A DNA stretch of 64,000 bases from Rhodococcus sp. 4CII (GTDB lineage: Bacteria; Actinomycetota; Actinomycetes; Mycobacteriales; Mycobacteriaceae), in the NCBI RefSeq assembly GCF_014256275.1, contig NZ_JACCFE010000002.1, positions 2,170,001 through 2,234,000 on the forward strand. The letters are read 5' to 3'. This document shows positions 37,226 through 46,545 of the stretch, piece after piece. The notes under the pieces are model-generated. The model worked only from the letters and a program-made list of their open reading frames with translations. It had not been told where the DNA came from and searched no databases. The stretch's first letter is position 1, and each line of letters opens with the position of its first letter. Both the position numbers and the translations under genes were made by a program.

Positions 37226-38788
37226 GTGCGCTCGCGAGACCCGCAGGACACCACCACCGGCTGGACCCTCCGGCAGATCTGGATGCTCACGGTCTCGTGC
37301 TGCGCCGTCGCCCTCGTCGTCGCGGCGATGGCGGCACTCAACACCGCGCTCCCCGACCTCGCCCGCGACACGGGCGCAACCCAGAGCCAGCTGACGTGGA
37401 TCGTCGACGGTTACACGCTGACGCTGGCCGCATTGCTGCTTCCGGCGGGGGCGCTGGGCGACCGGTACGGCCGGCGCGGGCTGCTCATGGCGGGGTTGCT
37501 GATCTTCGGCGCCGCCACCGCCATTCCCATCGTCGACGACGCACCCGAGTGGATCATCGGCTCCCGGGCGCTGGCGGGCGTCGGCGCCGCCCTCGTGATG
37601 CCCGCGACGTTGTCTCTGCTCACCGCGGGTTTTCCGCCCGCGCATCGGGGCCGGGCCGTGGGCATCTGGTCGGGTGTCGCCGGTTCCGGTGCGATCGCCG
37701 GCCTGCTCGTCTCCGGCCTTCTGCTCGAGAAGTGGTCGTGGCACGCCATCTTCATCAGCCTCACGGTGGTGTCCGCCCTCATCTTCGTCACCGGATTCAC
37801 CATTTCGTCGTCCCGGGAGACCGAGCGCCCGCCGCTGGACCTGCCGGGAGCCGGGCTGATCGCCGCCGCGGTCGGCCTGTTCGTCCTGGGAACCATCGAG
37901 GCCCCGCAACGCGGCTGGCTGGATCCGGTCGTACTCGGACTGCTCGTCGGCGGGCTCGCCGCCGCGGCCGCGTTCGCCCTCGTCGAGTTGCGCAGAAAGC
38001 GCCCCCTGCTCGACGTCCGGCTGTTCGCCAACCGTGCGTTCGGCTCGGGTTCGATGTCGCTTCTGCTGCAGTTCCTGGCCTCGCTCGGCCTGTTCTTCCT
38101 CGTGGTCCAATACCTGCAACTGGTGCTGGACTACTCGCCGCTGCAGTCCGCGCTCGCGCTTGCACCCATCGCGGTACCGGTCGTCGCGATGTCCGCGGTC
38201 ATGCCGATGCTCATCCCGTACGTCGGGCTCCGGCCGCTGCTCGCGTCCGGTGCGGCGCTGCTCGGTCTCGGAATCCTCCTGCTGGTGCGGCTCGACGCGC
38301 ACTCGAGCTACGCAGGGGTGTGCTTCCCGCTCGTCGTCGCAGCGGTCGGCATCGGACTGTGCACGGCGCCCGCGACGGCAGCGATCGTGCAGAACACACC
38401 CGACGAGAAGCAGGGTGTGGCGTCGGCCGTCAACGACACGGCGCGCGAGATCGGATCGGCCATCGGGGTCGCCCTCGCGGGCAGCGTCCTGGCCGCGGGG
38501 TACGGCACCCACATCCAGCCCGCGGTCGACGCGGTTCCGGAGGCCGCGAAGGAGCCGGTGTCCAGTTCGCTGGCGGCGGCGCTGCAGGTCGCCGACGTTG
38601 CCGGACCGCAGGGCGAGCAGCTCGCGACGTTCGCGCGTGAGTCATTTCTGAAGGGTTTCGACGAGGCGTCCATCGTGCTGGCCTGCGTGTTGTTCGCGGC
38701 GTCGCTGCTGCTCGCGGTGTGGGCTCCCGGACGGAAGGGGTCGGCGCCGACGCCCGAATCGACCAAGGAATTGGCCGACGTCGACTGA
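37226..38788 (+). CDS. MFS exporter, EmrB/QacA (DHA2) family
   Basis: A 520-residue 14-helix antiporter. Helix 1 carries AALNTALPDLARDTGATQSQLTWIVDGYTL, with motif A GALGDRYGRRGLLMAG and motif C-like WSGVAGSGAIAGLLVSGLL. A large extracytoplasmic loop (about residues 420-480) with PAVDAVPEAAKEPVSSSL precedes the last helix. The start ATG 37,226 is 24 bp after the operator. Its regulator is probably the divergent TetR. The substrate is unknown. Confidence 0.93.
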   Translation: MRSRDPQDTTTGWTLRQIWMLTVSCCAVALVVAAMAALNTALPDLARDTGATQSQLTWIVDGYTLTLAALLLPAGALGDRYGRRGLLMAGLLIFGAATAIPIVDDAPEWIIGSRALAGVGAALVMPATLSLLTAGFPPAHRGRAVGIWSGVAGSGAIAGLLVSGLLLEKWSWHAIFISLTVVSALIFVTGFTISSSRETERPPLDLPGAGLIAAAVGLFVLGTIEAPQRGWLDPVVLGLLVGGLAAAAAFALVELRRKRPLLDVRLFANRAFGSGSMSLLLQFLASLGLFFLVVQYLQLVLDYSPLQSALALAPIAVPVVAMSAVMPMLIPYVGLRPLLASGAALLGLGILLLVRLDAHSSYAGVCFPLVVAAVGIGLCTAPATAAIVQNTPDEKQGVASAVNDTAREIGSAIGVALAGSVLAAGYGTHIQPAVDAVPEAAKEPVSSSLAAALQVADVAGPQGEQLATFARESFLKGFDEASIVLACVLFAASLLLAVWAPGRKGSAPTPESTKELADVD

Positions 38789-38831
38789 TCGGACGTTGCC
38801 CTTGTGACCGCCGTCGCTGTATCGTCCAGTA

Positions 38832-38842
38832 TCAGTTACTGA
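38832..38842. promoter_or_regulatory. Perfect 11-bp palindrome upstream of diiron oxygenase
   Basis: TCAGT-T-ACTGA lies 45 bp before the AurF-type gene, in a short A/T-richer stretch (TGTATC, AGTATC) likely to hold its promoter. The half-sites are the same tetramers (ACTG, CAGT) as in the TetR operator at 37,184-37,202, but in opposite order. Confidence 0.35.
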
Positions 38843-38887
38843 ATGTCACAGTTAGTTGACCGCCTAGTCACAGATCAAGGGGTAGTG

Positions 38888-39784
38888 ATGACCGCATCGA
38901 TCGTCGTCTCCGACCGCGAAGAGACCGCCCAGCGACTGCTGGCGTCGTCGGCACGCAAGTCCTACGACCCGATGGTCGAGGTCGACTGGGAAGCTCCCAT
39001 TCCCGACGACAAGTTCGGTCTCACCCCCGAGTGGAGCACGCTCTACGGCACGGCCCTCTGGGACGAGATGACCGACGAGCAGAAGATCGAACTCACCAAG
39101 CACGAGGCCGCCAGCGTCTCGAGCGTCGGACTGTGGTTCGAGATCCTCCTCATGCAGATGCTCCTGCGCGACGTGTACGGCCGCGACAAGCACTCGCGGC
39201 ACGTCCAGTTCGCCCTCACCGAGGTGGCCGACGAGTGCCGCCACTCGGTGATGTTCGCCCGCGCCGGCGAACGCCTGAACATGCCGAGCTACGGCCCCCA
39301 CCCGGCGATTCACAAGCTCGGCCGCATCTGGGGCGGGTTCTTTCGCGGCGCCAACGCGTACGCCAGCGTGATGGCCGCCGAGGAGATCCTCGACATGATG
39401 CAGCGCGATTTCATGAAGGACGAGCGGGTGCAGCCCGTCACCCGCACGGTGAGCAAGATCCACGTCCTCGAGGAGGCCCGCCACATCCGCTTCGCCCGCG
39501 AAGAGGTCGGACGACGCATCCAGGGCGCAAGCTGGGCCCGCCTCCAGATCGAGCGCCTCAACACCGCCGCGGTCGTGTACTTCGTGATGAAGAGCATGAT
39601 CCGCAAGGAGGTCTACGAGAACGCGGGTCTCGACCCGAAGCGGGCCGCCGCCGAGGCCAAGAACAACCAGCACTACAAGGACACCGTCCGGACGTCCGGT
39701 TCCAAGTTGATGCAGTTCCTCGATAGCGTCGGCCTCGTCGGCGGCCCGTCGAAGCGGCTCTACAAGAGGGTCCATCTCCTCTGA
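38888..39784 (+). CDS. AurF-type diiron oxygenase
   Basis: A 298-residue non-haem diiron protein of the p-aminobenzoate N-oxygenase (AurF) family. The metal ligands are visible in a four-helix bundle: LTKHEAASVSSVG with Glu/His, EVADECRHSVMFARAGERL with ExxxH, ASVMAAEEILDMMQRDF, and VSKIHVLEEARHIRFAREEV with ExxxH. Family members oxidise aryl amines to nitro groups or act as long-chain acyl oxygenases. ATG 38,888 follows AAGGGG. No nearby biosynthetic gene explains a substrate. It is convergent with the SulP-carbonic anhydrase fusion, one base apart. Confidence 0.88.
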   Translation: MTASIVVSDREETAQRLLASSARKSYDPMVEVDWEAPIPDDKFGLTPEWSTLYGTALWDEMTDEQKIELTKHEAASVSSVGLWFEILLMQMLLRDVYGRDKHSRHVQFALTEVADECRHSVMFARAGERLNMPSYGPHPAIHKLGRIWGGFFRGANAYASVMAAEEILDMMQRDFMKDERVQPVTRTVSKIHVLEEARHIRFAREEVGRRIQGASWARLQIERLNTAAVVYFVMKSMIRKEVYENAGLDPKRAAAEAKNNQHYKDTVRTSGSKLMQFLDSVGLVGGPSKRLYKRVHLL

Positions 39785-39785
39785 A

Positions 39786-42062
39786 TCATGCGGGGACGTG
39801 GTCCAGGTAGGACACACCGGTCGAGGTGATCTCGAGTACGCGCGCGGACGGAATGTCGAAGAACATTCCCGCGACGCGTACTCGGCCCTCGGCCGCCGCC
39901 GCGCCGACGAGGGGATGGCGCTGGAGGGTCTGCACCTGGACCGCGACGTTCACCATCCCCAGCTGATCGACCTCGTCGAACCCGAGTTCGGCCGCGGCCC
40001 GCGCGACCGGGTGACCGCTGTCGAACGCCTTCCGGCTCGGGTGCGCGAAGGTGAGCCACCGCTCGACGGCGTCCTCGGATCCGCCGGTGCCTGCGGGTGT
40101 CTCTGCCAGGACGGCCTTCATCGCGCCGCAGCCGGAGTGACCGCACACGATGACCGAGCTGACCTCGAGTTCTTCGAGCGCGAACGCCAGCCCGGCCTCG
40201 ACGGACACGTCCTGCCTGCCGGTGGGGACGAGGTTGCCCACGTTGCGGACCGTGAACAGGTCGCCGGGTCCGCTGCTCGTGATCACGTTCGGGACGATGC
40301 GTGAATCGGCGCAGGTGAGGAACAGCGAGTCGGGGCGCTGTCCGTCGTGCAGGTCGTCGAGGTGCGGCTGCAGGTGAGCCGCGTTGCGCCGGTGGTACTC
40401 CGACACTCCCGCGAGGACGGGTCGCAGTGCCGCCGGGGTGGCGTTCTCCCCGGTGTCGTGGTGCCGCGGCTGCCAGCTCTTCCACGGGGCGAACCCGCGG
40501 GGGCTCGCCACCCCGACGCCGCGCCGGGGCGGCGCCGCACCGACCTCGTCCATGTCGACGGGACCGAGCGTGTCGATCACGACGGTGCCACCGTTGTTCT
40601 CGTGGTGACGCTTCCAGTCGTCGATTGCTTCGAACATGGCGTGGTCGAGGAAGTCGACCGCCAGTTCCACGGTGACGTGCGCACCCTCGGGCACCTTCGC
40701 GAGAAGTCCGGTCAGTGCGGGCATGGACAGGAAGCTGCACGAACCCTCGACGCTCACGCGCCACCGCCCGGAGTCCTCGGCGCCGATCGGTTCGGCCCGC
40801 ATCCTGGGGTGGATGACCCGCCAGAGCAGCAGGATCACCGCGAGTGCGAGGCCGATGATCACGCCCTCGAGCAGGTTGAGGAAGACGACGCCGGCCACGG
40901 TCACGCCGTACACCCACAGATCGCCGGTGCGCCGTGCGGTGCGCAGATGGGCGAGTTTGACGAGCTGGATGCCGATCACGATGAGGAGGCCGGCGAGCGC
41001 TGCCATCGGAATCTGCTCGACGAGAGCGGTGAGCAGCGCGGCGAAGACGAGGATCCAGACGCCGTGCAGCACGGCGGACGCCCGGGTGCGTGCCCCCGCG
41101 GCCACGTTGGTGGAGCTGCGCACGATCACGCCGGTGACCGGCAGGCCACCGATGAGACCCGAGATCATGTTGGCCGAACCCTGGCCGACGAGTTCGCGGT
41201 TGAACTCCGACCGCGTCCCGCCGTGCATCTTGTCGACGGCGACCGCGGACAGCAGGCTCTCGACGCTGGCGATCAGGGCGACCGTGAGCACACCGGTGGC
41301 CACCGCGAGCCACGGCCCGTCGGGCATCGAGGGCAGCGCGACGGCGTCGAACAGGGAGCCGTCCAACGTGATTCGATCGATGTCGAGCGGGAGGGCCAGG
41401 GACAGAACGGTGGCGGCGACGACGGCCACCAGTGGACCGGGGAGCACCCGGAGTTTGCCGGGGATCTTCTTCCAGGACAGCAGGACGACGATGACGACCG
41501 ATCCCAGGAGGACGTCGCCGTACCGGGCGGACGTCAGCTGCCCGGGGAGCTGGGTGATGTTCTCGACGGTCGAGCTGTGTGAACTGCCACCGAGGAGAAC
41601 GTGAATCTGCTGGAGGGCGATCGTGATTCCGATTCCGGCCAGCATGGCGTGGACCACCACCGGAGCGATGGCCAGTGCGGCGCGCGCAATTCGGCTGAGC
41701 CCGAAGATGATCTGGAGGAGCCCGGCGGCGACGGTGATCGCGCACGTTGCCTGCCAGCCGAAGGTGGCAACCAATTCCGCTACCACCACGGTCAATCCGG
41801 CGGCGGGCCCGCTCACCTGGAGCGGTGAGCCACCGATCGATCCCGCCACCACACCGCCGACGGTCGCCGCGATGAGCCCCGCCATGATGGGGGCGTCGGA
41901 CGCGATGGCGATACCGAGCGACAGCGGTAGTGCGACGAGGAAGACGACGAGTGACGCGGGTAGGTCGTATCGCGCGTTGTTTCGAAACCTTTCACCGAGG
42001 GTCGGTCCGGGGGCGGGGGCACCGGATGGGGGTGCTTTCTCGTTCTCGAGGATCGACGACAT
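39786..42062 (-). CDS. SulP anion transporter fused to beta-carbonic anhydrase
   Basis: A 758-residue inner-membrane protein. Residues about 30-430 are the SulP transmembrane unit (LPASLVVFLVALPLSLGIAIAS, GGSPLQVSGPAAGLTVVVAELV, ASVESLLSAVAVDKM). A STAS-like domain follows (about 440-520: VTVELAVDFLDHAMFEAIDDW). The last 220 residues are a beta-class carbonic anhydrase with the zinc site FLTCADSRIVPN and VCGHSGCGAMK. Length and order match mycobacterial Rv3273. The fusion suggests bicarbonate uptake coupled to its hydration chemistry. ATG 42,062 begins an extended Pro-rich N-terminus before helix 1. A TGGAC-N4-GTCCA palindrome lies upstream at 42,168-42,181. Confidence 0.95.
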   Translation of the reverse strand: MSSILENEKAPPSGAPAPGPTLGERFRNNARYDLPASLVVFLVALPLSLGIAIASDAPIMAGLIAATVGGVVAGSIGGSPLQVSGPAAGLTVVVAELVATFGWQATCAITVAAGLLQIIFGLSRIARAALAIAPVVVHAMLAGIGITIALQQIHVLLGGSSHSSTVENITQLPGQLTSARYGDVLLGSVVIVVLLSWKKIPGKLRVLPGPLVAVVAATVLSLALPLDIDRITLDGSLFDAVALPSMPDGPWLAVATGVLTVALIASVESLLSAVAVDKMHGGTRSEFNRELVGQGSANMISGLIGGLPVTGVIVRSSTNVAAGARTRASAVLHGVWILVFAALLTALVEQIPMAALAGLLIVIGIQLVKLAHLRTARRTGDLWVYGVTVAGVVFLNLLEGVIIGLALAVILLLWRVIHPRMRAEPIGAEDSGRWRVSVEGSCSFLSMPALTGLLAKVPEGAHVTVELAVDFLDHAMFEAIDDWKRHHENNGGTVVIDTLGPVDMDEVGAAPPRRGVGVASPRGFAPWKSWQPRHHDTGENATPAALRPVLAGVSEYHRRNAAHLQPHLDDLHDGQRPDSLFLTCADSRIVPNVITSSGPGDLFTVRNVGNLVPTGRQDVSVEAGLAFALEELEVSSVIVCGHSGCGAMKAVLAETPAGTGGSEDAVERWLTFAHPSRKAFDSGHPVARAAAELGFDEVDQLGMVNVAVQVQTLQRHPLVGAAAAEGRVRVAGMFFDIPSARVLEITSTGVSYLDHVPA

Positions 42063-42237
42063 GTCGACACCCTACGGGCGAAGAGCGACGAAACGCCCGA
42101 ATCGGACGGGATACTGTGGCATGTGTCACTGTGCCAGCAGTTTTCATCCAAGTGTGTCGAAAGCTATTGGACAACAGTCCATTCGATGAAGATTAAAGTA
42201 CACAAAGTTCACCCCGACCGGCCCCGCACCGTGAGAT

Positions 42238-42271
42238 GTGCCGGTCACCGCCGTAATACGGTGACCGGCAC
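42238..42271. terminator. Perfect 13-bp hairpin ending the CoA-transferase operon
   Basis: GTGCCGGTCACCG (42,238-42,250) pairs with its exact complement at 42,259-42,271 across an 8-base loop. It starts 12 bases beyond the stop of the minus-strand carrier gene. No T-run follows, as is usual for actinobacterial terminators. Confidence 0.75.
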
Positions 42272-42283
42272 GGCCGGGAAGAC

Positions 42284-43654
42284 CTAGACAGACGTCGGCA
42301 CGACGACCAGCGCCCAGACGAACAGGGGGGCCGACAGCACGATCAGCCCGCAGTAGGCCAGCATCCTGCGCTGGAAGCGGGCCTTGTCCTCGACCTGTGC
42401 GTTGGCGAGCACCATCACGCCGTTCGTCGAGAACGGACTGACGTCGACCACGGTCGCGGAGAACGCGAGAGCCGCCACGAATCCCACGGCACCCACCTCA
42501 CCCATCGCGAGCATCGGTGCGGCGAGGGGCAGCGCGATGCCGAGCGTGCCGATCGACGAACCGAAGGCGGAGATGATCGCGACGGCGTAGCAGAGGATCA
42601 GCGCGGTCAGCAACGGCGATCCGAGAGCCGACGCCGCGTCACCGAGGAAGTCGAGCGTGCCGTTCTGCGTCATGACCGCCATGTAGGTGAGCATCCCGCA
42701 CACGAGCACCACGGCCGGCCATGCCACGTTGTCGATGACCTTGGGGTGCGACTTGGGCGCCATCAACAGCAGCACCGCGCTGATGCAGATCGAGCTGACG
42801 CCGACGTCGATCCCGAACGCGACCGACCCGACGACGAGGAACCCGATGCCCATGAGTGTCGCGAACCGGTACCTGTCCATCTTGACCGGCTTCAGGCCTT
42901 CGTGACTCAATGCTTCCTCGATGACCTCGCGATCGGTGAGCGTCGCGGTGTTCCCGCCCGGGGCGCCGCCACCGGACGACCGGCGCGAGGAACGTCCGAA
43001 CCCTCCTCCGTCGGACACCTCCTCGGTGCCTGCCGTCCCGGCGGGGCGAGGCGTGCGGTGCCCGATCAGGTCGAGGCCGTAGATCAGGAACAGCACGACC
43101 GCGATGACCAGGTTGAGGACGAACGGCAGCGCGAACAGGACCAGCGGATTCGCACCGACACCCGTCGAATCCATCAGACCGTTGATGAACGCGCCGTACA
43201 GGTTGATCGGCGAGAACGCGCAGGCCAGGGCGCCGTGACTGATCACCATGCCCATCAGGAACGGGTTGATCTTGTTCTTGGCGGCGAGGGGCATCGCGAT
43301 GGGGGCGAGCATCCCGACCGCGAGCACGGACCCGAGTGCCATCAACAGACCGGACAGCAGGAACATCATCCACAGGATCGCCCACCGCCTGCCACGTACG
43401 AGGCGCAGCGAGGCCTCGATGACGAGGTCGATGGTCCCGTTCGTCTTGGCGATGGCGAACAACAGCGTGATGCCGCCGACGATGATGAACGTGCTGCCGG
43501 GGAAGGCGTCGATGATGTCCTCGACCGGGATCCCGGACACCCAGCCGCCGATGACGAATGCTCCGGCGAACGCGAGGATGCCCATGTTGATCGGGGTGAG
43601 TGTCGCCACTGTGAAGATCGCGATCAGAGCGACGATGGAGATTGCGTAGACCAT
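42284..43654 (-). CDS. MatC-type dicarboxylate carrier
   Basis: A 456-residue polytopic permease. The N-terminus (MVYAISIVALIAIFTVATLT, PINMGILAFAGAFVIG) fits the MatC_N domain. About 12 helices follow, with a cytoplasmic loop (about residues 205-260) rich in Gly and Ser (SDGGGFGRSSRRSSGGG). The second half has SAFGSSIGTLGIALPLAAP and SPFSTNGVMVLANAQ, typical of the SLC13/DASS-like fold. MatC was described as a malonate/dicarboxylate carrier. The start ATG 43,654 has GAAAGG eight bases upstream. It is the third gene of an operon, 28 bp after the HMG-CoA lyase, and is closed by the hairpin at 42,238-42,271. Confidence 0.88.
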   Translation of the reverse strand: MVYAISIVALIAIFTVATLTPINMGILAFAGAFVIGGWVSGIPVEDIIDAFPGSTFIIVGGITLLFAIAKTNGTIDLVIEASLRLVRGRRWAILWMMFLLSGLLMALGSVLAVGMLAPIAMPLAAKNKINPFLMGMVISHGALACAFSPINLYGAFINGLMDSTGVGANPLVLFALPFVLNLVIAVVLFLIYGLDLIGHRTPRPAGTAGTEEVSDGGGFGRSSRRSSGGGAPGGNTATLTDREVIEEALSHEGLKPVKMDRYRFATLMGIGFLVVGSVAFGIDVGVSSICISAVLLLMAPKSHPKVIDNVAWPAVVLVCGMLTYMAVMTQNGTLDFLGDAASALGSPLLTALILCYAVAIISAFGSSIGTLGIALPLAAPMLAMGEVGAVGFVAALAFSATVVDVSPFSTNGVMVLANAQVEDKARFQRRMLAYCGLIVLSAPLFVWALVVVPTSV

Positions 43655-43682
43655 GATCGGCCTTTCGGGGTGAGTTCGCAGA

Positions 43683-44552
43683 TCACACTGCGGAGAGGGG
43701 CCGAGCCTGGGCCAGAGCATGTTTGACGGCGTCGACGGCGAGGCCGAGGGCCTGCTGATCGATTCCCGTCTCGATGTCGTGCGCGTGGAGGTGCGCTACC
43801 AGTTCCTCGGTGGCGAGATTGCCGTGGGCGCCCGGGGCGAACGGGCAGCCGCCGTACCCTCCGAGGGCGCTGTCGAAGTGCGTGATGCCGAGGTGCCGGT
43901 GCGCGGCGATCACGGTGCCGAGCGCCTGCCCGTGTGCGTTGTGGAGGTGCAGGCTCAGTTCGACGTCGGGGAGGGCGTCGCGGACCGCCCCGACCGAGGC
44001 GAGTACCTGCTCGGTGGTGGCCGTTCCCAGGGTGTCGGCCAGCCCGAGTCGGCGCACACCCATCGCGGCCATCGCGCGCGCCACCCGCACCAGCGCGGCG
44101 GGGGCGATGATGCCCTCGAACGGACAGACGAACGCGGTCGACACACCTCCGAGGAAACTCCGGCCCTGGTACTTCCGCAACGCCTCGGCGAGTCCGGTCA
44201 GCGCCTCGTCCGGATTCCGCCCCGTGTTCGCCGTGCTGTGCCCGGCGCTGGCAGACGTCACGACCTGGATCTCGTCGATACCGGTCGCGGCCGCACGGTG
44301 CACCCCACGCGGATTGAGCGCGAGGGCGCTGTAGGTGACCGCCGGATCGATGCGGGGCAGCCGGGCGATCACGTCGTCGGCGTCCGCCATCTGCGGGACC
44401 CGCGTGGGCGAGACGAATGATGCCGCCTCGATGTGCTTGACGCCTGCGGCGACGAGTGCGTCCGCGACGGCGAGCTTGTGGTCGGTGGAGACGACCACGT
44501 CCTCGTCCTGCAGTCCGTCCCGAAGCACGACATCCGTTATGGTGACTGTCAT
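43683..44552 (-). CDS. Hydroxymethylglutaryl-CoA lyase
   Basis: A 289-residue TIM-barrel lyase cleaving HMG-CoA to acetyl-CoA and acetoacetate. Signature residues are present: VVLRDGLQDED (Arg-Asp and metal site), SLHLHNAHGQALG with the two metal-binding histidines, and the catalytic-cysteine motif GGYGGCPFAPGAHGN. Length is normal. The start codon lies 14 bp after the CoA-transferase stop, so the two are co-transcribed. Related enzymes can cleave citramalyl-CoA, so a different branched 3-hydroxyacyl-CoA substrate is possible. The neighbours supply CoA activation and dicarboxylate uptake. Confidence 0.93.
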   Translation of the reverse strand: MTVTITDVVLRDGLQDEDVVVSTDHKLAVADALVAAGVKHIEAASFVSPTRVPQMADADDVIARLPRIDPAVTYSALALNPRGVHRAAATGIDEIQVVTSASAGHSTANTGRNPDEALTGLAEALRKYQGRSFLGGVSTAFVCPFEGIIAPAALVRVARAMAAMGVRRLGLADTLGTATTEQVLASVGAVRDALPDVELSLHLHNAHGQALGTVIAAHRHLGITHFDSALGGYGGCPFAPGAHGNLATEELVAHLHAHDIETGIDQQALGLAVDAVKHALAQARPLSAV

Positions 44553-44566
44553 TTCACTCCTCCGAT

Positions 44567-45784
44567 TCAGATGATGTTGCGGGCGCGGTAGTCGTCGAGC
44601 CGGTCGCCCGACAGCCCGAGCAGTCCGCCGAGGATCTCGTCGGTGTGCTCACCCAGCTCGGGTCCGGCCCAGCGGATCTGCGTGGGCTCGCCGTCGAGCT
44701 GCGGGACGACCCCGGGGAATCGGACCTCTTCGGGCTCGCCGTCGACGGACACCTTCAGGCTCTGCAGCATGCTGCGGGCGTTGTAGTGCTCGTCCTCCGC
44801 GATTTGCACCGCGTCGTACACCTCGCCGACGGGCACGCCGGCGGCGCCGAGCTCGGCGACCACATCGCGGGGACGCCGCTGCGACGTCCACGAGGAGATC
44901 GCGTCGTCGAGTTCGGCTTCACGGCGGAATCGCTGATCCCCGTCGGCCAGTTCGGGATCGTCGGCGAGATCGCCGCGCCCCACGGCCTGCATCAGCCGGC
45001 CGAACACGCCGCTCGAGTTGCCGGCGATCATCACGGAGCCGCCGTCGCACGGATAGACACCGCTCGGCACCACGCCGGGCAGGTTGCCGGCGGTCCGCTC
45101 GCGCACCATGCCGTACGCGTCGTAGTCGGGAACGAGCGATTCCATCGCCATGAACACCGATTCGTACAGTGCCACGTCCGCCACCCGCGGTGCCGAATGC
45201 TCGCCGTGTCTCGCCTTGGCGAGCAACATGATCAGGGCGCCGATCGCGCCGTGCAACCCGGCGAGGGTATCGGCGATGGGGGCCGCCGCCCGGACGGATT
45301 GGCGGTCCGGGTAGCCGGTGACGTGCCGCAGTCCGCCGAAGGCCTCGGCGACACCGCCGAATCCCGTGCGCTCCCGGTAGGGGCCGGTCTGCCCGTAGCC
45401 GGAGATCCGCACGAGGACGATATCCGGGTTGGCGGCCGTGAGCTGGTCGGGCCCGATTCCCCACCGCTCGAGCGTTCCCGGCCGGAAGTTCTCGATGACG
45501 ACGTCCGACTTGGCGGCGAGGTCGAGAATGATCTCGCGGCCCTCGACCGTCCGGAGGTCGAGCGTGACGGAACGCTTGTTGCGGGCGATGGTGCGGAACA
45601 TCATCGACGTCGCGCCACGACGGCGGCGCCAGCCCCGCAGTTCGTCGCCGACACCCGGTCGCTCGATCTTGACGACCTCGGCGCCGAAGTCGGCGAAGAT
45701 GCGGCTCGCCATCGGGGCTGCGATGAAGTTGCCGAGTTCCAGTACACGGATGCCGTGCAGTGGGCCGTTCTCTGGGACCTGCAT
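44567..45784 (-). CDS. Class III (CaiB/BaiF) CoA-transferase
   Basis: A 405-residue interlocked-dimer CoA-transferase. The N-terminus has LHGIRVLELGNFIAAPMASRIFADFGAEVVKIERP. The catalytic aspartate is in AAPIADTLAGLHGAIGA, and the middle contains ENFRPGTLERWGIGP. This family includes the succinyl-CoA:hydroxymethylglutarate transferase of animals and formyl- and itaconate-type enzymes. ATG 45,784 was chosen: the homologous region starts there, and GGGAGA is upstream. It is the first gene of the operon with HMG-CoA lyase and the MatC carrier. The AT-richer gap upstream (about 45,830-45,890) probably holds the divergent promoters. Confidence 0.93.
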   Translation of the reverse strand: MQVPENGPLHGIRVLELGNFIAAPMASRIFADFGAEVVKIERPGVGDELRGWRRRRGATSMMFRTIARNKRSVTLDLRTVEGREIILDLAAKSDVVIENFRPGTLERWGIGPDQLTAANPDIVLVRISGYGQTGPYRERTGFGGVAEAFGGLRHVTGYPDRQSVRAAAPIADTLAGLHGAIGALIMLLAKARHGEHSAPRVADVALYESVFMAMESLVPDYDAYGMVRERTAGNLPGVVPSGVYPCDGGSVMIAGNSSGVFGRLMQAVGRGDLADDPELADGDQRFRREAELDDAISSWTSQRRPRDVVAELGAAGVPVGEVYDAVQIAEDEHYNARSMLQSLKVSVDGEPEEVRFPGVVPQLDGEPTQIRWAGPELGEHTDEILGGLLGLSGDRLDDYRARNII

Positions 45785-45997
45785 TGTGAGAGTTCTCCCT
45801 CGTCGATCTGTACTGGATTGCGACGGGAGCCCTACCAGCATTTTCTCATTATTTGGCAGTTAGCTTCCCGTTTGATAAGAATAAACGTAGTGGCAGCAGT
45901 CACAATTGGCAATGCCTGGAGTCCGCGCCACAGACAATGAACGACGGGACACTGCGAAATGCAGCACGAATCCGCTGCTCGACAGGAGGAGAACACG

Positions 45998-46540
45998 GTG
46001 AGAGAACCACACGTCGTTGCGATCAACGGACGTTCGCCACGCGCGGAGAAGACCGCCTGGGTCGCGCCCACCGCGGCCGTGATCGGCGCGGCGACCCTCG
46101 GCGCGGAGACCAGCGTCTGGTACGGCGCGGTGCTGCGCGCCGATTGCGATTCCATCACCCTCGGCGAGGGCAGCAACATCCAGGACGGAGTGGCCGTTCA
46201 CGTCGACCCGGGATTCCCCGTCGTCGTGGGCCGGGATGTCAGCGTGGGGCACAACGCCGTTCTGCACGGCTGCACCGTGGAAGACGGCGCCCTCGTGGGC
46301 ATGGGGGCAACCGTCCTCAACGGCGCAGTGATCGGCACACAGTCGCTGATCGCGGCCGGCGCACTGGTGCTCGAAGGAACCCGGATTCCGGCGCGGTCAC
46401 TCGTCGCGGGCGTACCCGCGAAGGTTCGCCGCGAACTCACCGACGACGAGGTCACCCACAACGCCGCCAACGCGGCCGTCTACCGCCAACTGGCACAGCA
46501 ACATCGGTCGGCGGACGTCACCTCGTTCGACACCGCCTGA
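45998..46540 (+). CDS. Gamma-carbonic anhydrase-like left-handed beta-helix protein
   Basis: A 180-residue hexapeptide-repeat protein. Imperfect repeats (VIGAATLGAETSVWYGAVLR, NIQDGVAVHVD, VGRDVSVGHNAVLHGCTVE, GALVGMGATVLNGAVIG) build a left-handed beta helix. His residues in VAVHVD and GHNAVLHG are the zinc ligands of gamma-carbonic anhydrases. The family also includes PaaY/CaiE-like thioesterases, which may be more relevant beside a CoA-transferase. The GTG 45,998 start is fixed by GGAGGAG six bases upstream; an upstream ATG at 45,959 lacks this. It is divergent from the CoA-transferase and convergent with the IclR gene. Confidence 0.9.
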   Translation: MREPHVVAINGRSPRAEKTAWVAPTAAVIGAATLGAETSVWYGAVLRADCDSITLGEGSNIQDGVAVHVDPGFPVVVGRDVSVGHNAVLHGCTVEDGALVGMGATVLNGAVIGTQSLIAAGALVLEGTRIPARSLVAGVPAKVRRELTDDEVTHNAANAAVYRQLAQQHRSADVTSFDTA

Positions 46541-46545
46541 GCGAG

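Noticed and set aside
42168..42181. TGGAC-N4-GTCCA as an assigned operator of the SulP fusion
   Set aside because: Only five pairs and more than 100 bp upstream of the start codon; mentioned but not called as a feature.
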